This document shows, one piece after another, positions 9,442 to 20,644 of a stretch of 64,000 nucleotides of DNA. The DNA comes from Colwellia sp. MB3u-45. Lineage in GTDB: Bacteria; Pseudomonadota; Gammaproteobacteria; Enterobacterales; Alteromonadaceae. Position 1 is the stretch's first letter, and the number at the start of each line of letters is the position of its first letter. Made by a program: the position numbers and the translations under genes. The notes under the pieces were generated by a model that saw nothing but the letters and a program-made list of their open reading frames with translations, had not been told where the DNA came from and made no database searches. Location: NCBI RefSeq assembly GCF_014077005.1, contig NZ_JACGVC010000043.1:1-64000 (forward strand). The letters are read 5' to 3'.

Positions 9442-9545
9442 GTATTACTCATTGAAAAAATCATTAAAAAACTCATTGAAAAATTTTATCGTCATTTACC
9501 TTTGGCCCAAACTTGTTATCGTCGATATGGCGAAGTGATTACTAC

Positions 9546-10163
9546 TTATAACATGGCTTTTAAAGCACCACGGATCAGGTCTTCGCTACTTTTGTCAGGA
9601 TGAAAAACTGATTTAACTGCTTTGTCTGCTTGTAGCTGACTATACCCTAAAGAAACTAAGGCGTTAATAGCATCGCCTTTACTATCACTGATAAAGGCAT
9701 TGGCTTGATGAACATCCGTTGGCATCATATGCACCAAAGCGTCACTACTGTCAGTTTGCCAATCTTTTAATCTATCGCGCATTTCAATCAACAAGCGTTC
9801 CGCTGTTTTCTTACCAACACCGGGTATTTTCACTATGGTGGTTAAATCGTCATGTATAACACAACTGACAAATTGATCGGCAGACATGCCTGACAAAATA
9901 GCCAAACCTAATTTAGGCCCAACACCATTAACCTTGATCAGTAAGCGAAACAGTTTACGCTCAACTTTATTAGCAAAGCCATAAAGTAATTGTGCATCTT
10001 CACGTACCACAAAGTGGGTATATAAAGTCGCTTCTTGATTAACCTCGCCAAGGGCATAAATGCTGGTCATTGGCATAGTCACTTCATAGCCAACACCATT
10101 ACATTCAATTAAAATTTCGGGGGCCATTTTTTCTATTAATATGCCACGTAAACGTCCAATCAC
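9546..10163 (-). CDS. ruvA: Holliday junction DNA-binding protein RuvA
   Basis: RuvA tetramers bind four-way junctions and load RuvB. The 205-residue protein has the N-terminal OB fold beginning [12 protein letters not shown], helix-hairpin-helix segments around [13 protein letters not shown] and [15 protein letters not shown], and a C-terminal domain III (about 155-205) that contacts RuvB. A weak LexA-box-like sequence lies 45-60 bp upstream of the start. Confidence 0.98.
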   Translation of the reverse strand: MIGRLRGILIEKMAPEILIECNGVGYEVTMPMTSIYALGEVNQEATLYTHFVVREDAQLLYGFANKVERKLFRLLIKVNGVGPKLGLAILSGMSADQFVSCVIHDDLTTIVKIPGVGKKTAERLLIEMRDRLKDWQTDSSDALVHMMPTDVHQANAFISDSKGDAINALVSLGYSQLQADKAVKSVFHPDKSSEDLIRGALKAML

Positions 10164-10208
10164 GGCTTAACCTTTGCTTGATATACTATATGACAACACC
10201 ATACCACT

Positions 10209-10224
10209 AGATATTTATACAGTA
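10209..10224 (-). promoter_or_regulatory. Weak LexA-box-like sequence upstream of ruvA
   Basis: Read on the minus strand, the site is CTGT, eight AT bases, then CTAG. This compares with the gammaproteobacterial LexA consensus CTGT-N8-ACAG: one half is perfect and the other keeps only two of four bases. ruvAB is an SOS operon in several relatives, so the position is plausible but the match is incomplete. Confidence 0.25.
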
Positions 10225-10287
10225 AAGTTTACGCCCTGAATTATTTAAAGCGGTGCGCAAATAACGATAATACTAGAAAAATAACTA

Positions 10288-10815
10288 TTAGCGTAAGCGT
10301 CCACGTACTGTTTTAGTGGCTTGGCCTGAAAGTTTACTGATCGAGTCGTGACTGTGCGCATGACACAGGGCAACGGCCAGTGCATCGGCGGCATCAGCTT
10401 GAGGTGTGCCCGGTAATTTCAAAATAGTTTTCACCATATGTTGCACTTGAGTTTTATCTGCCGCACCTGTACCCACAACCGATTGCTTAATTTGTCTAGC
10501 CGAGTATTCTGCAATCGTTAAACCATTGTTCGTCGCCGCAACAATAGCCGCACCTCGAGCTTGGCCTAACTTTAATGCTGAATCAGGATTTTTCGCCATA
10601 AAGACTTGCTCAATAGCAAACATGTCAGGTTGAAATTGCAAGATAAGCTCACTAACGCCAGCAAAAATTGTTTGCAAGCGCATACCTAAATCTTCACCTG
10701 CCGCTGTGGCTTTAATACAGCCACTGCCTAAATAGGTAAAATTACGGCCCGATTGTTTAATGACGCCATAGCCGGTTAAACGTGACCCTGGGTCAATACC
10801 TAAAATAATACTCAC
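10288..10815 (-). CDS. ruvC: Crossover junction endodeoxyribonuclease RuvC
   Basis: RuvC cuts Holliday junctions symmetrically. The 175-residue protein shows the RNase H-like acidic residues in [12 protein letters not shown] (Asp7), MFAIEQVF and [16 protein letters not shown]. Length matches the family. It lies between aspS and ruvA, and a 124-bp gap to ruvA with a possible SOS site suggests ruvAB has its own promoter. Confidence 0.98.
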   Translation of the reverse strand: MSIILGIDPGSRLTGYGVIKQSGRNFTYLGSGCIKATAAGEDLGMRLQTIFAGVSELILQFQPDMFAIEQVFMAKNPDSALKLGQARGAAIVAATNNGLTIAEYSARQIKQSVVGTGAADKTQVQHMVKTILKLPGTPQADAADALAVALCHAHSHDSISKLSGQATKTVRGRLR

Positions 10816-10862
10816 TTGTTATTTACCTTAATAAAAGCGTTAACTTTAAAAATAATACTATT

Positions 10863-10912
10863 GAAAAAAAACGCACGAATAAGGCCTAAGTAGCATTAAT
10901 TCGTGCGTTTTA
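10863..10912 (-). terminator. Rho-independent terminator of aspS
   Basis: A 13-bp stem (10868-10880 with 10899-10911; core ACGCACGAAT/ATTCGTGCGT) has an 18-nt loop and is followed on the minus strand by a T run. It lies about 50 bp past the aspS stop and separates aspS from ruvC. Confidence 0.75.
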
Positions 10913-10961
10913 ATTGTGTTAACATTAACGCTTAGTCACGTTAAAATTTTTCTAACAGAGG

Positions 10962-12746
10962 TTATTCTGCTTTTGGCTCAGTATCAATTTCTTTTGCCAA
11001 ACAAGCAATGCCTAATTCAGCCAGTTGTGCTGGGTTTGCATGACCTGGCGCATTAGTTAACGGACACGCCGCAGTTGTTGTTTTCGGGAATGCCATCACA
11101 TCACGAATTGAACTAGCTCCAGTCATCAGCATTACTAAACGGTCTAAACCAAAGGCTAAACCGGCATGTGGTGGCGCGCCGTATTGTAATGCTTCTAGTA
11201 GGAAACCAAACTTTTCTTGCGCTTCTTCATCGCTAATACCCAGAATGCGAAATACAGCGGCTTGCATATCTTGATTATGAATACGCACTGAACCACCACC
11301 TAATTCACAGCCATTAAGAACCATGTCATAGGCATCAGACAAAGCACCCACGGGATTTGCTTCTAATTCAGCCGCGGTTAAATTGGTTGGCGCGGTAAAC
11401 GGATGATGAATAGCATGCATATTGCCGTCAGCTTCTTCAAACATTGGAAAGTCTACCACCCACAATGGTTTCCAATCACCTTGCAATAGCTCAAGCTCTT
11501 CACCCACTTTTAAACGCAAGGCACCTAATGATTCAGTCACCACATTATAAGTGTCTGAGCCAAAGAAAATAATATCGCCGGTTTTAGCATGAGTACGGGT
11601 TAATAAGGCATTAACGGCGGCTTCATCTAAGAATTTTAAAATCGGTGATTGTAAGCCTTCAAGACCAGCATCAAGGTCATTAACTTTTAACCAGGGCATG
11701 CCCTTAGCGCCGTAAATACCGACAAATTTAGTTAACTCGTCAATACCTTTACGAGAGAATTTAGCGGCGCCTCCCGGTATACAAATAACGGCAACTCGGC
11801 CTTTATCGTCGTTAGCAGGGCCAGAGAACACTTTAAACTCAACATCTTTTAAGATGTCAGCCACGTCAACAATTTCAAGTGGATTACGTAAATCTGGTTT
11901 ATCAGAGCCAAAACGAGTCATCGCCTCTAAATAGGTCATGCGCGGAAATTCACCTAAGTCTACGTTAAGTAGCTCTTGGAATAAGCCGCGGATCATAGTT
12001 TCAGTCACTTGCATCACTTGATCTGAACTCATAAATGAGGTTTCAATATCAATTTGAGTAAATTCTGGTTGGCGATCTGCACGTAAGTCTTCATCACGAA
12101 AACACTTAACGATTTGATAGTAGCGTTCCATACCTGACATCATCAACAATTGTTTAAATAATTGTGGTGACTGTGGTAAAGCAAAAAATTGCCCTTTATG
12201 AGTACGGCTAGGCACTAAATAATCACGCGCACCTTCAGGGGTAGCGGCTGTAAGAATAGGTGTTTCTATATCCAAAAAGCCTTGTGACTCAAGTGATGCA
12301 CGCACCGCTGAAGTCACTTTAGCGCGAAAACGCATGCGCTCAGTCATTTCTGGACGACGTAAATCAAGATAACGATATTTTAATCGTAGCTCTTCAGAGT
12401 TCTTCTGATTTGAATCTAAAGGTAGCGGTGCTGACTTATTTAAAATAGTTAACTCTAAGCCCAACACTTCAATAGCGCCCGTTGCCATATCTTTATTCAC
12501 TTGGCCATCAGGACGAGCGCGCACTTTACCTTTGATTTGCACACAAAACTCATTACGCAAGGTGTTGGCTTTTTCAAGCACTTCAGGAAAGTCCGGGTCG
12601 TAAACAACTTGTACAATACCTTCACGGTCTCGTAAATCTAAGAAAATTACCGCACCTAAGTCACGACGACGATTAACCCAACCACAAAGTGTGACTTCCT
12701 GACCCACATGAGATTCATTAACCTCACCACAATAAAGACTACGCAT
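10962..12746 (-). CDS. aspS: Aspartyl-tRNA synthetase
   Basis: This class IIb synthetase charges tRNA-Asp in the cytoplasm. The 594-residue protein has the N-terminal OB anticodon-binding domain (about 1-105), class II motif 2 in [16 protein letters not shown], the bacterial GAD insertion domain (about 290-420), and motif 3 in [12 protein letters not shown]. The bacterial type matches the 590-residue E. coli enzyme. It is transcribed alone, with a promoter upstream and a terminator after it. Confidence 0.98.
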   Translation of the reverse strand: MRSLYCGEVNESHVGQEVTLCGWVNRRRDLGAVIFLDLRDREGIVQVVYDPDFPEVLEKANTLRNEFCVQIKGKVRARPDGQVNKDMATGAIEVLGLELTILNKSAPLPLDSNQKNSEELRLKYRYLDLRRPEMTERMRFRAKVTSAVRASLESQGFLDIETPILTAATPEGARDYLVPSRTHKGQFFALPQSPQLFKQLLMMSGMERYYQIVKCFRDEDLRADRQPEFTQIDIETSFMSSDQVMQVTETMIRGLFQELLNVDLGEFPRMTYLEAMTRFGSDKPDLRNPLEIVDVADILKDVEFKVFSGPANDDKGRVAVICIPGGAAKFSRKGIDELTKFVGIYGAKGMPWLKVNDLDAGLEGLQSPILKFLDEAAVNALLTRTHAKTGDIIFFGSDTYNVVTESLGALRLKVGEELELLQGDWKPLWVVDFPMFEEADGNMHAIHHPFTAPTNLTAAELEANPVGALSDAYDMVLNGCELGGGSVRIHNQDMQAAVFRILGISDEEAQEKFGFLLEALQYGAPPHAGLAFGLDRLVMLMTGASSIRDVMAFPKTTTAACPLTNAPGHANPAQLAELGIACLAKEIDTEPKAE

Positions 12747-12830
12747 GTATTTACCCTAAAATTCGAATAAGCTGAACAAGTTAACAGATGTTTTATAAAT
12801 CTATAACTTGTGATGATAAAAATTGCCAAC

Positions 12831-12858
12831 ATTATAAAGCAATGCTAAGTAAAGTCAC
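12831..12858 (-). promoter_or_regulatory. Likely promoter of aspS
   Basis: On the minus strand there is a perfect -10 TATAAT (12831-12836), a 16-bp spacer and -35 GTGACT (12853-12858). The aspS start is about 85 bp downstream. Confidence 0.45.
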
Positions 12859-13034
12859 CCGACATTCAATGAATAGTCTAATTAGACCCGTTCCACTTCA
12901 GTATGCCGGTTAATGATATTGATAATGCTTACCCCCTCAAGCTTTAAGCAGGTTTTGCATTCTATGCTAAGCACTACCAATAATGGCGTAAAGTCGGCTA
13001 TAACGTCCTAAGCAGAACATAAAAACACATTACC

Positions 13035-13064
13035 TTGTTTATCAGAGAATATATCAGGTAAAAT
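13035..13064 (+). promoter_or_regulatory. Likely promoter of cmoAB
   Basis: On the plus strand, TTGTTT (13035-13040), an 18-bp spacer and TAAAAT (13059-13064) form a promoter-like pair about 40 bp upstream of the cmoA ATG. Confidence 0.4.
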
Positions 13065-13089
13065 ACGCTTTTATAGCCTCAAACGTTAG

Positions 13090-13839
<750 letters not shown>

Positions 13840-13843
13840 CCCC

Positions 13844-14809
13844 ATGATTTCATTTAACAACTTCTATCAAAAAATAGCGAGTAATCGCTTAAGCCACTGG
13901 CTTAACATTTTGCCCGCTCAACTGACTCAGTGGCGAGAACAACATTTACACGGCGAATTTGCCCAATGGCAAAAAACCTTAATGGCGCTACCAAAAACAT
14001 CACCATCGAGTGTTGATATTAGTACCACAGTACGGGCAGGCGAACGCGCTGACATTAATGACGGTGAATATAAACGTTTAGAGAATTTACTGAAAAAGTT
14101 TAAACCTTGGCGTAAAGGCCCGTATCATATTCATGGGCTGCACATAGATACTGAATGGCGTTCTGATTTTAAATGGGATCGCTTAGCGCCGCATATTAGT
14201 GACTTAACTCATCGTTATGTACTCGATATTGGCTGTGGCAGTGGCTATCACTTGTGGCGCATGCGCGGTGCAGGTGCTGAGTTTGTTGTGGGTATTGACC
14301 CGACACAATTGTTTTTATCACAATTTCAAGCCATACAACATTTTGTTCAAGATGATCACGTTAACTTATTACCGCTAGGTGTTGAACAGTTGCCTGAGTT
14401 AAATGCCTTCGATACCGTATTTGCGATGGGCGTTTTGTATCATAGACGCTCGCCAATAGATTTTCTTTACCAACTAAAAGCGCAATTGGTTAAAGGCGGC
14501 GAACTGGTCTTAGAAACCCTAGTGGTTGATGGCGATGAAAATACCGTGTTAGTGCCGGGCGAGCGCTACGCGAAAATGCGCAATGTTTGGTTCTTACCCA
14601 GTTGTGAGGCTATGTGTGCATGGCTTGAACGTTGTGGTTTTAAAAATATTCGTGTGGTTAATACTGATATCACTGCCCTTGACGAACAACGTAAAACTGA
14701 TTGGATAGATACTGAATCATTACAAGACTTTCTTGACCCTGATGATAACAGTAAAACCATTGAAGGCTACCCAGCACCAAAACGGGCAATATTTATTGCC
14801 AATAAATAG
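13844..14809 (+). CDS. cmoB: tRNA U34 carboxymethyltransferase CmoB
   Basis: CmoB transfers the carboxymethyl group of carboxy-SAM to 5-hydroxyuridine-34 of tRNAs, giving cmo5U. The 321-residue protein has an N-terminal helical region and a methyltransferase domain with [15 protein letters not shown] (about residue 125). It shows the family segments [20 protein letters not shown] (binding-pocket region) and [16 protein letters not shown]. It is coupled to cmoA with a 4-bp gap. Confidence 0.97.
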   Translation: MISFNNFYQKIASNRLSHWLNILPAQLTQWREQHLHGEFAQWQKTLMALPKTSPSSVDISTTVRAGERADINDGEYKRLENLLKKFKPWRKGPYHIHGLHIDTEWRSDFKWDRLAPHISDLTHRYVLDIGCGSGYHLWRMRGAGAEFVVGIDPTQLFLSQFQAIQHFVQDDHVNLLPLGVEQLPELNAFDTVFAMGVLYHRRSPIDFLYQLKAQLVKGGELVLETLVVDGDENTVLVPGERYAKMRNVWFLPSCEAMCAWLERCGFKNIRVVNTDITALDEQRKTDWIDTESLQDFLDPDDNSKTIEGYPAPKRAIFIANK

Positions 14810-14859
14810 CCTTATGTTAGTTAACTGTCACTAAAACACAATGCTATTTCACCACTGAG

Positions 14860-15440
14860 GGACAGAGGGATTTCGTCCTACGGTGAGAAGAGTAAAAAAT
14901 TAAAGTCATGCCTTAACTTTCGACATTAAATTTACTCCGTGTTTACTCAATATTGACTCCTTCTCTTCTCATTCTTTCCTCCCTGTAAATTCTAAAAAAA
15001 TTCACAGGAAGAAATGAATGAGGACTGAATGAGCTAAAAAACACTAAACCATGTCACAATCGAGAAACGTTGTCCTACACCAATAAAAGCAAAATAAATT
15101 AACGTAATGTCTTACTCAATATCAACCGACCTTCATTAAATTTACTCAGTGCTTACTCCTTCTTTTCTCATGTTTTCCTCCCTGTAACACACTAAAAAAC
15201 TCACAGGAAGAAGTGAATGAGGACTGAATAAGGTAAAAAAATGCTAAGCCATTTCACCAGCGAGGTACTTTGTCCTAAACGAAAAAGAAAAATACATTAA
15301 CGTAATTTTTTACTCAATATCAATCTACCTTCCTTAAATTTACTCAGTGTTTACTCCTTCTTTTCTCATGCTTTACTCCCTGTAAATCCTCCTTGTAAAA
15401 TACTAAAAAAATTCACCACCGAGAGACTTGGCTCTGCACC
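14860..15440. repeat. Imperfect 199-bp tandem repeat with internal inverted repeats
   Basis: Three imperfect units lie between cmoB and dgt. The landmark CTCAT...TCCCTGT begins at 14968, 15167 and 15365, giving spacings of 199 and 198 bp. In units 1 and 2 the landmark is the left arm of an inverted repeat whose right arm, ACAGGAAGAA(A/G)TGAATGAG, ends at 15022 and 15221. The right arm has decayed in unit 3. Each unit also contains TTAAATTTACTC. There is no reading frame. The stem-loops could act in RNA or be a degenerate mobile repeat; the origin is unknown. Confidence 0.7.
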
Positions 15441-15581
15441 TAGAGGGAAAAATTAAAGTTGTTGTCAACGGCTAGCAAGTGCTGAGTAAGAGCTAACTTA
15501 ATGGCTTGGCTATTACCTTCCTTTAAAGAATAATATACTATTTGTATCATACGGTTAATTCAGCTTGAAAACAGAGGCATC

Positions 15582-16928
15582 ATGGACAATCCTTGGCAAA
15601 TAAGACGATTAGAGCGAGTCGCAAAAAGACATCAAGATCACCGCAGCCCATTTCAACGTGACCGAGCACGTATTCTCCATTCAGCCGCATTTCGACGACT
15701 ACAATCAAAAACCCAAGTGATGGGCAGTGGTCAAAGTGACTTTCATCGCACCCGATTAACCCATTCTTTAGAAGCGGCACAAATTGGTAGCGGCATTATC
15801 GCGCAAATTCGCAGTAAATATCCTGAGCATAGCGCTGCCCTACTGCCTAATGACGACAGTTTGATTGAAGCATTATGTTTAGCGCATGATATCGGCCACC
15901 CTCCTTTTGGCCATGGTGGAGAAATTGCCCTACATTATATGATGCGTGATTATGGTGGCTTTGAAGGCAATGGACAAACCTTTCGTATCGTGGCGCACTT
16001 AGAACCGTTTAGTGAAAATTTCGGTATGAACTTAACCCGCAGAACACTACTGGGCTTAATAAAATATCCACAAACCTTAAACAATTTACAACAAAATATT
16101 CCGCAAGCAATACCGGCATCTTTTCGCCAATTAGAAACGTCGAAATGGCAGCCACCCAAAGGCTTATATCTTGACGATATTGATATGTTTAATTGGGTAT
16201 TAGCGCCTTTATGTCAGTCAGACAAAGCACTTTTTCAACAATTTACCAGCAAAGCGAATAGCCATAGTAAAACCAATTATAAATCTTTAGATTGCTCGAT
16301 GATGGAATTAGCCGATGATATTGCCTATGGCATTCATGACCTAGAAGATGCCATAGTTACCGGCGTGGTTAATCAACAAGACTTTGATGAAAATGTGATC
16401 AAAAGGCTACTAAAAATAGACGATGATTGGCTGCACGACTATAGCTTAAGCTTAGCGGATAATCTTTTTAGTCCTCAACGCTATAAACAAAAAGAAGCCA
16501 TTGGCGGTTTAGTGAATTACTTAATAACCGCCGTCGAATTAGATGATATTAACGCAACTAAAACGTGTAACTTTCAAGAGCAACTTTTACGCTATAATGC
16601 CGTGCATCCGTTAATTGCCGCTCAAGTGCTACAGATTTTCAAAGACTTTGTTTATCAGTTTGTGATCAAGCAAACGTCAATTCAACAGTTGGAATATCGT
16701 GGTCAGCAAATTGTGATGGAATTATTTCAAGCCTTGTCTTCCGACCCTGAGCGCTTATTACCTAAAAACACCGCCATGCGTTGGCTACAAGCAAAAGAAA
16801 ACAAGCTCAATCAACACCGTGTTATCGCTGATTATGTCGCGGGGATGACCGATGAATATGCCACCAAACTTTATCAAACCTTATTTTTACCCATAGGACA
16901 AACTGGATTTGGTCAACACGACTATTAA
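15582..16928 (+). CDS. dgt: dGTPase-like HD-domain triphosphohydrolase
   Basis: The protein is predicted to hydrolyse dNTPs (classically dGTP) to the deoxynucleoside and triphosphate. It has 448 residues with an HD domain. Metal ligands are visible in FHRTRLTHSLEAAQIG and LCLAHDIGHPPFGHGGE, and a later DDIAYGIHDLEDA completes the HD set. It matches the shorter dGTPase-like subfamily rather than E. coli Dgt (about 505 residues), so the substrate may be broader than dGTP. It stands alone after the repeat array. Confidence 0.9.
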   Translation: MDNPWQIRRLERVAKRHQDHRSPFQRDRARILHSAAFRRLQSKTQVMGSGQSDFHRTRLTHSLEAAQIGSGIIAQIRSKYPEHSAALLPNDDSLIEALCLAHDIGHPPFGHGGEIALHYMMRDYGGFEGNGQTFRIVAHLEPFSENFGMNLTRRTLLGLIKYPQTLNNLQQNIPQAIPASFRQLETSKWQPPKGLYLDDIDMFNWVLAPLCQSDKALFQQFTSKANSHSKTNYKSLDCSMMELADDIAYGIHDLEDAIVTGVVNQQDFDENVIKRLLKIDDDWLHDYSLSLADNLFSPQRYKQKEAIGGLVNYLITAVELDDINATKTCNFQEQLLRYNAVHPLIAAQVLQIFKDFVYQFVIKQTSIQQLEYRGQQIVMELFQALSSDPERLLPKNTAMRWLQAKENKLNQHRVIADYVAGMTDEYATKLYQTLFLPIGQTGFGQHDY

Positions 16929-17023
16929 CTTATCCAGCAGATAACCTAAGCAGGTGCTGATAAGTTAAGTACCACTAAAAAATAGTATGCACTGTAATAA
17001 CCCATGGAGAGGTTTTTCTAACG
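16929..17023. other. Inverted repeat after dgt
   Basis: An inverted repeat (ACTTATCCAGCA / TGCTGATAAGT with one bulge, about 16927-16966) follows the dgt stop. No T run follows, so I do not call it a terminator. A good ribosome-binding site (GGAGAGG) lies just before the truncated patatin start at 17024. Confidence 0.4.
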
Positions 17024-17149
17024 ATGGCTAATATGCTAGATATTTATTGTGGCAGCAACGCCTTAAAAACAATACAAGAACACGGTTTTAAACAAGAACT
17101 TTTTACCACTATGCTGGGCGTCAGTGGTGGGCCAAAATGGTTTCTTTAG
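17024..17149 (+). pseudogene. 5' fragment of a patatin-like gene
   Basis: The frame starts at ATG 17024 and runs 41 codons to TAG at 17149. From the internal ATG at 17033 to 17143 it matches the first 111 bp of the intact patatin gene at 20645, with 10 mismatches of which nine fall in the first 39 bases. The frame keeps GFKQELFTTMLGVSGGPKWF, then breaks into unrelated sequence straight after TGGTTT and meets a stop. It lacks the catalytic GxSxG and DGG segments. It retains a better ribosome-binding site than the intact copy. Confidence 0.88.
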
Positions 17150-17184
17150 TGCAAGCTATACGCCGAAAATATAATAATAAAAAT

Positions 17185-17211
17185 AAGTTCATAAAAAGTT
17201 TTTATGAACTT
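17185..17211. other. AT-rich hairpin
   Basis: AAGTTCATAAAAA and TTTTTATGAACTT form an almost perfect palindrome just right of the patatin fragment. It may end minus-strand transcription from the lipoprotein gene at 17316, although it has no GC-rich stem. Confidence 0.4.
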
Positions 17212-17315
17212 AAAACAGACAATGTTAAATTTGATATCACAACATTTGTTAAGACGTTAATTCCCAAGAGTGACCTCAGGAATTAACTAGATTTAAAAGT
17301 ATAAACTTAATGTAA

Positions 17316-19769
17316 CTAACGTGTAGTTATTAGTCGAGAGGATTTCTTTTGACTAGTGACAGGCTGTGCTATTTTATTACTAGAGTCAGAGCCTGATGTT
17401 AATCCTAAATTTTGAGTGTTCTCCCATGCTTCACTCCAACGACTTAAGTCTTCTTTCATCAGGATATTAATACGAGGTTTGATATACGGGTTAATTTCAT
17501 CTTCAGAAACTACACCGTCCCCATTATCATCATAACCCATTGTAGAATATTCAAGCACTAGCGCTCTGCCCATATCATCGACTGAAATGACTTCCCAAGT
17601 ATGATGGCGTGTTTGATAAGAATTTTCCTTATACAAATTAACGATGTTACTCTCTACATTCCAAGTCCAATTATCATCACCCATGCGAAAATAATCCACG
17701 CCATATTCATTCCATTTTCCAGCAGGCTCACCTCTGATACCTCGATTGAAAGTACCATCCGCGTTAAATTGATATCCATAAATATTTTCAAGCTTTAGTT
17801 TATCGCCGTCCCATTGGTCAGCGCTTGAGGCATTAATAAAAGATGCTTGTATCTCTGGTAGCTCAGTAACAAGATTATCCGTGTATAAAGTAAAACTGTC
17901 ATCGAATTTAGCTATTTGTGAACTCACGACATCAGTTAATTTACCATCAACCCACTGTTCAATTTTTGCCAGGTAATGTTTACCTGATTGCTTAAAAGGC
18001 GTTATTTTATAGCTGATATTTTCTTGCGTCAGAGTTAAAGTTCCGTCATCAAGTGTTGGCGTAAATTGATAAGCCGACTTGTCTGTTGTCGCTGAGGTTT
18101 CACTAATGGTAATAGTGTCCCCGAAAAAGCCTTCAACTTGCTCTTGTGAAAAATCCTTCGTTGAATAGTCAAAATGCATTACCCAACGACCAGATATATC
18201 ATTTAGCACTTTGCCTGCAAATAAACTATTGTCATTGTGAACATAAGTACGAGTTGAGTTGATAAATTCTGTACCAGTAGGAGATTCACCCTGCCAATCC
18301 ATTGCTTCTGGAGGTATCATTTTATAGCCAAATTCGCCTGAAACATTCACTTGGTAAGCTGTATCAGTTTTTGATAATAGGGTTACACTCTCATGTCCTA
18401 CGCCTGAATGAATTTCAATTCGTAAGTTTTGACCGATTACTCCATTATCTGCAGCTTCTTTTAACTTATCTTGAACTGATTGTTCAAAACCATAACGCGT
18501 GGTTACGCTATCAAACGGATAAGAAAAGTAATCTAAGCTTACTTCATTTTTTTTATAGGCTAACACGAGCTTGCCATTGGTGACTGTCCAATCCACTTGT
18601 TTGGTATCAGCAGCATAATAGTTGATATAGTTACTTGCTGTTCCGTTACTATTAAAGTGCCAGCCATTTCCCGAATGTCGAAGCCACCCTTGTTTAGCGC
18701 CATTGAGACTGAGCATGGTTTTGTCGGTAAACATTTCAGTTGTGAATTGTGCTACCGCGTCTGGGTCCGAAATTGTTGCCGCTATAGCTACGTCTAACGC
18801 TTGAGTATAAGCTTCAGTTGCCTCACCACTTTCATCAACATAAGCGTTTGCTACTAGGTAGTTGTTTATAGCCTCTGTTGTTGAACTAGCTTCGTCAGAG
18901 TCCAGTAATGACAAAATAGACTCGCCTTCAGGTATTTGAAAGTTGGGGTTATCTACTAATAATTTAATAAAACCTGCGGTTTCTAGCGTATCCTCTGCCG
19001 AAATATCGCTTTTTAACGCTTCAAGCTGCTCGTTTGAAGCTATGTTTTGGTTTTCATTCCTGTCTTTCGCTAGTAAATACGTTGCCGTAGAAAGGTGAGT
19101 CACGTTAGTTCTATTGTTTTCTTGATTTGTTAGTTCTTTGTTAGCATCAACAGAACTAAGCAGATTTTTAACCTCTCCTAGCATAGCAACCAACTCAACG
19201 CTTGCCTGATTGTTTATCTCACTACCTTGTGCTTTTATGAAAAGCATATTTTGCATGTTATTAATGGTGATGGGTAGCTGGTAGTTGCCTTTCGAGTCGG
19301 CTGTGGCGGTATAAGTTTGACCGTCTAATTCAACTGTAACTAATGCATTTGAGATTGGGCTGTCTGTAACCTTTCCCGCTATTGTCATTGTATGATTGAT
19401 TGTAAGGTTAACTTCAGCTTCTGCGGTTAATGCACCATCAGATATTTGATAGCTTAGGGTGTCAACGCCTGCATAATCTGTTAGTGGAGTGAATAAAAGC
19501 GCATTATCAACGATTTCAACCGTGCCAAATTGTGGCTGAACAGTGATGCTGTCTAAGGTTAAAGTATCACCGTTACTGTCTGTGTCATTAGCTAATACAT
19601 CAAGTGTGCTTGACTTATTATTTTGTGCAAGGCCAGTATCAGCATTAGCTATAGGGGCTGTGTTGCTTTCGGGAGGGGGTGGAGTTGTAGTTTTGGTTGA
19701 TTTATCACTACCGCCACAACCTGTAATAATTGATAACGCTAGCATTGAAAGTAATAACTGTTTTTTCAT
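17316..19769 (-). CDS. Large Ig-like (cadherin-type) lipoprotein, function unknown
   Basis: The 817-residue predicted lipoprotein has a signal peptide ending in lipobox IITGC (acylated Cys near residue 18) and a Thr/Pro-rich linker. A cadherin-like Ig domain of the VCBS/tandem-95 type follows (about 37-125; NDTDSNGDTLTL, PLTDYAGVDTLSYQISDG). A carboxypeptidase-regulatory-like domain comes next (about 128-180; GKVTDSPISNALVTVELDGQ). The rest is not recognised except an EF-hand-like loop DDNGDGVVSEDE near residue 760. It is likely an outer-membrane or surface protein that binds calcium. It lies within the segment flanked by duplicated patatin sequence, which suggests acquisition. No enzyme motif is seen. 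Confidence 0.85.
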   Translation of the reverse strand: MKKQLLLSMLALSIITGCGGSDKSTKTTTPPPPESNTAPIANADTGLAQNNKSSTLDVLANDTDSNGDTLTLDSITVQPQFGTVEIVDNALLFTPLTDYAGVDTLSYQISDGALTAEAEVNLTINHTMTIAGKVTDSPISNALVTVELDGQTYTATADSKGNYQLPITINNMQNMLFIKAQGSEINNQASVELVAMLGEVKNLLSSVDANKELTNQENNRTNVTHLSTATYLLAKDRNENQNIASNEQLEALKSDISAEDTLETAGFIKLLVDNPNFQIPEGESILSLLDSDEASSTTEAINNYLVANAYVDESGEATEAYTQALDVAIAATISDPDAVAQFTTEMFTDKTMLSLNGAKQGWLRHSGNGWHFNSNGTASNYINYYAADTKQVDWTVTNGKLVLAYKKNEVSLDYFSYPFDSVTTRYGFEQSVQDKLKEAADNGVIGQNLRIEIHSGVGHESVTLLSKTDTAYQVNVSGEFGYKMIPPEAMDWQGESPTGTEFINSTRTYVHNDNSLFAGKVLNDISGRWVMHFDYSTKDFSQEQVEGFFGDTITISETSATTDKSAYQFTPTLDDGTLTLTQENISYKITPFKQSGKHYLAKIEQWVDGKLTDVVSSQIAKFDDSFTLYTDNLVTELPEIQASFINASSADQWDGDKLKLENIYGYQFNADGTFNRGIRGEPAGKWNEYGVDYFRMGDDNWTWNVESNIVNLYKENSYQTRHHTWEVISVDDMGRALVLEYSTMGYDDNGDGVVSEDEINPYIKPRINILMKEDLSRWSEAWENTQNLGLTSGSDSSNKIAQPVTSQKKSSRLITTR

Positions 19770-20234
19770 GGTATGTCCTTATTAATTGGTATTATTATGG
19801 TTTGAAATTTTTAGTGTATTAATTTTAATTGAGGTATTCATAAGTATAAAAATGACTATTGAGCTAATCTCTATAAAGAGAAAATGGCCAGTTCATTTTA
19901 ATCATGCGCAATAACTCATATTGTTTTTATTAGTGGGCTTTCCGATGCCATACGGCTAACAATTGCTGAGTCCCCTTTATTATTACGAAGGTCGACTATT
20001 TACAGCCTGTACGAACTTTTGTTAATTATGGGAAATTGAGCTTATTCTTTTACTTTGAGCTTGGTGTAGGGAGGTTTTTGACAAGTATTAGCTACTGATA
20101 ATAGCGGAGTTCGAAGAAGAAAAAGTAGCAGTGATGAATGTAAAAATGTTATGAGCATATTAGTTCCTTTAAATTTAAAATCCCTGTCCTTAGGTAGTTA
20201 ACTACCTAAAACAGATCCTACAATACACTAAAAC
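19770..20234. other. Intergenic DNA with a perfect 20-bp palindrome
   Basis: I see no gene in these 465 bp. TTAGGTAGTTAACTACCTAA at 20191-20210 is a perfect 20-bp palindrome, 25 bp beyond the stop of the broken small gene. It lacks a T run on either strand, so it resembles a protein-binding site more than a terminator. Confidence 0.5.
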
Positions 20235-20541
20235 TCATATATAACAACAACTAATACTACTGAGTAAAATAAAGCCAAATTGAGGTTGTTTAGAAAAGCC
20301 TTTCCCCACAACTTTTAAATTACCATCATTCACCTCAGAACTATTATGTTTTTTGAAATGAATGACAAAATCTCCTTCATCTAATACTTCTATATTTTTC
20401 ACATCACAGTTAAGCATTTTTAAAATAGGTTTCATCTGAGGAGCATATTTTTGATGCATAGCTTTGATGCATAGCTTTGTTCATTTCGAACATTTTTTCA
20501 TTCATCAATACACGCTTGTTGTGGAATTTAAACCGCTTCAT
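20235..20541 (-). pseudogene. Small gene broken by a 13-bp tandem duplication
   Basis: From ATG 20541 the minus-strand frame reads MKRFKFHNKRVLMNEKMF and continues through EMNKAMHQ. It then hits a tandem duplication of a 13-bp unit (TTTGATGCATAGC on the plus strand, about 20453-20478) that shifts the frame. Removing one copy restores a continuous 97-codon frame that continues KYAPQMKPILKMLNCDVKN and ends at 20235. The surviving downstream part alone is a 74-codon frame starting inside the duplication. No family is recognised. It could also be restarted at the internal ATG, so the shorter protein may still be made. Confidence 0.65.
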
Positions 20542-20644
20542 CTATAGGCTCAGACAGAGTACTATTGCACTCTACCTGATGACTATAAACCTAATAATGA
20601 AGGGTTAATAACCAGTCACCTGAAAATTAAATTGAAGAAATAAG

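Noticed and set aside
18302-18583. Small frames opposite the large lipoprotein gene
   Set aside because: They are antisense frames without start signals or family resemblance.
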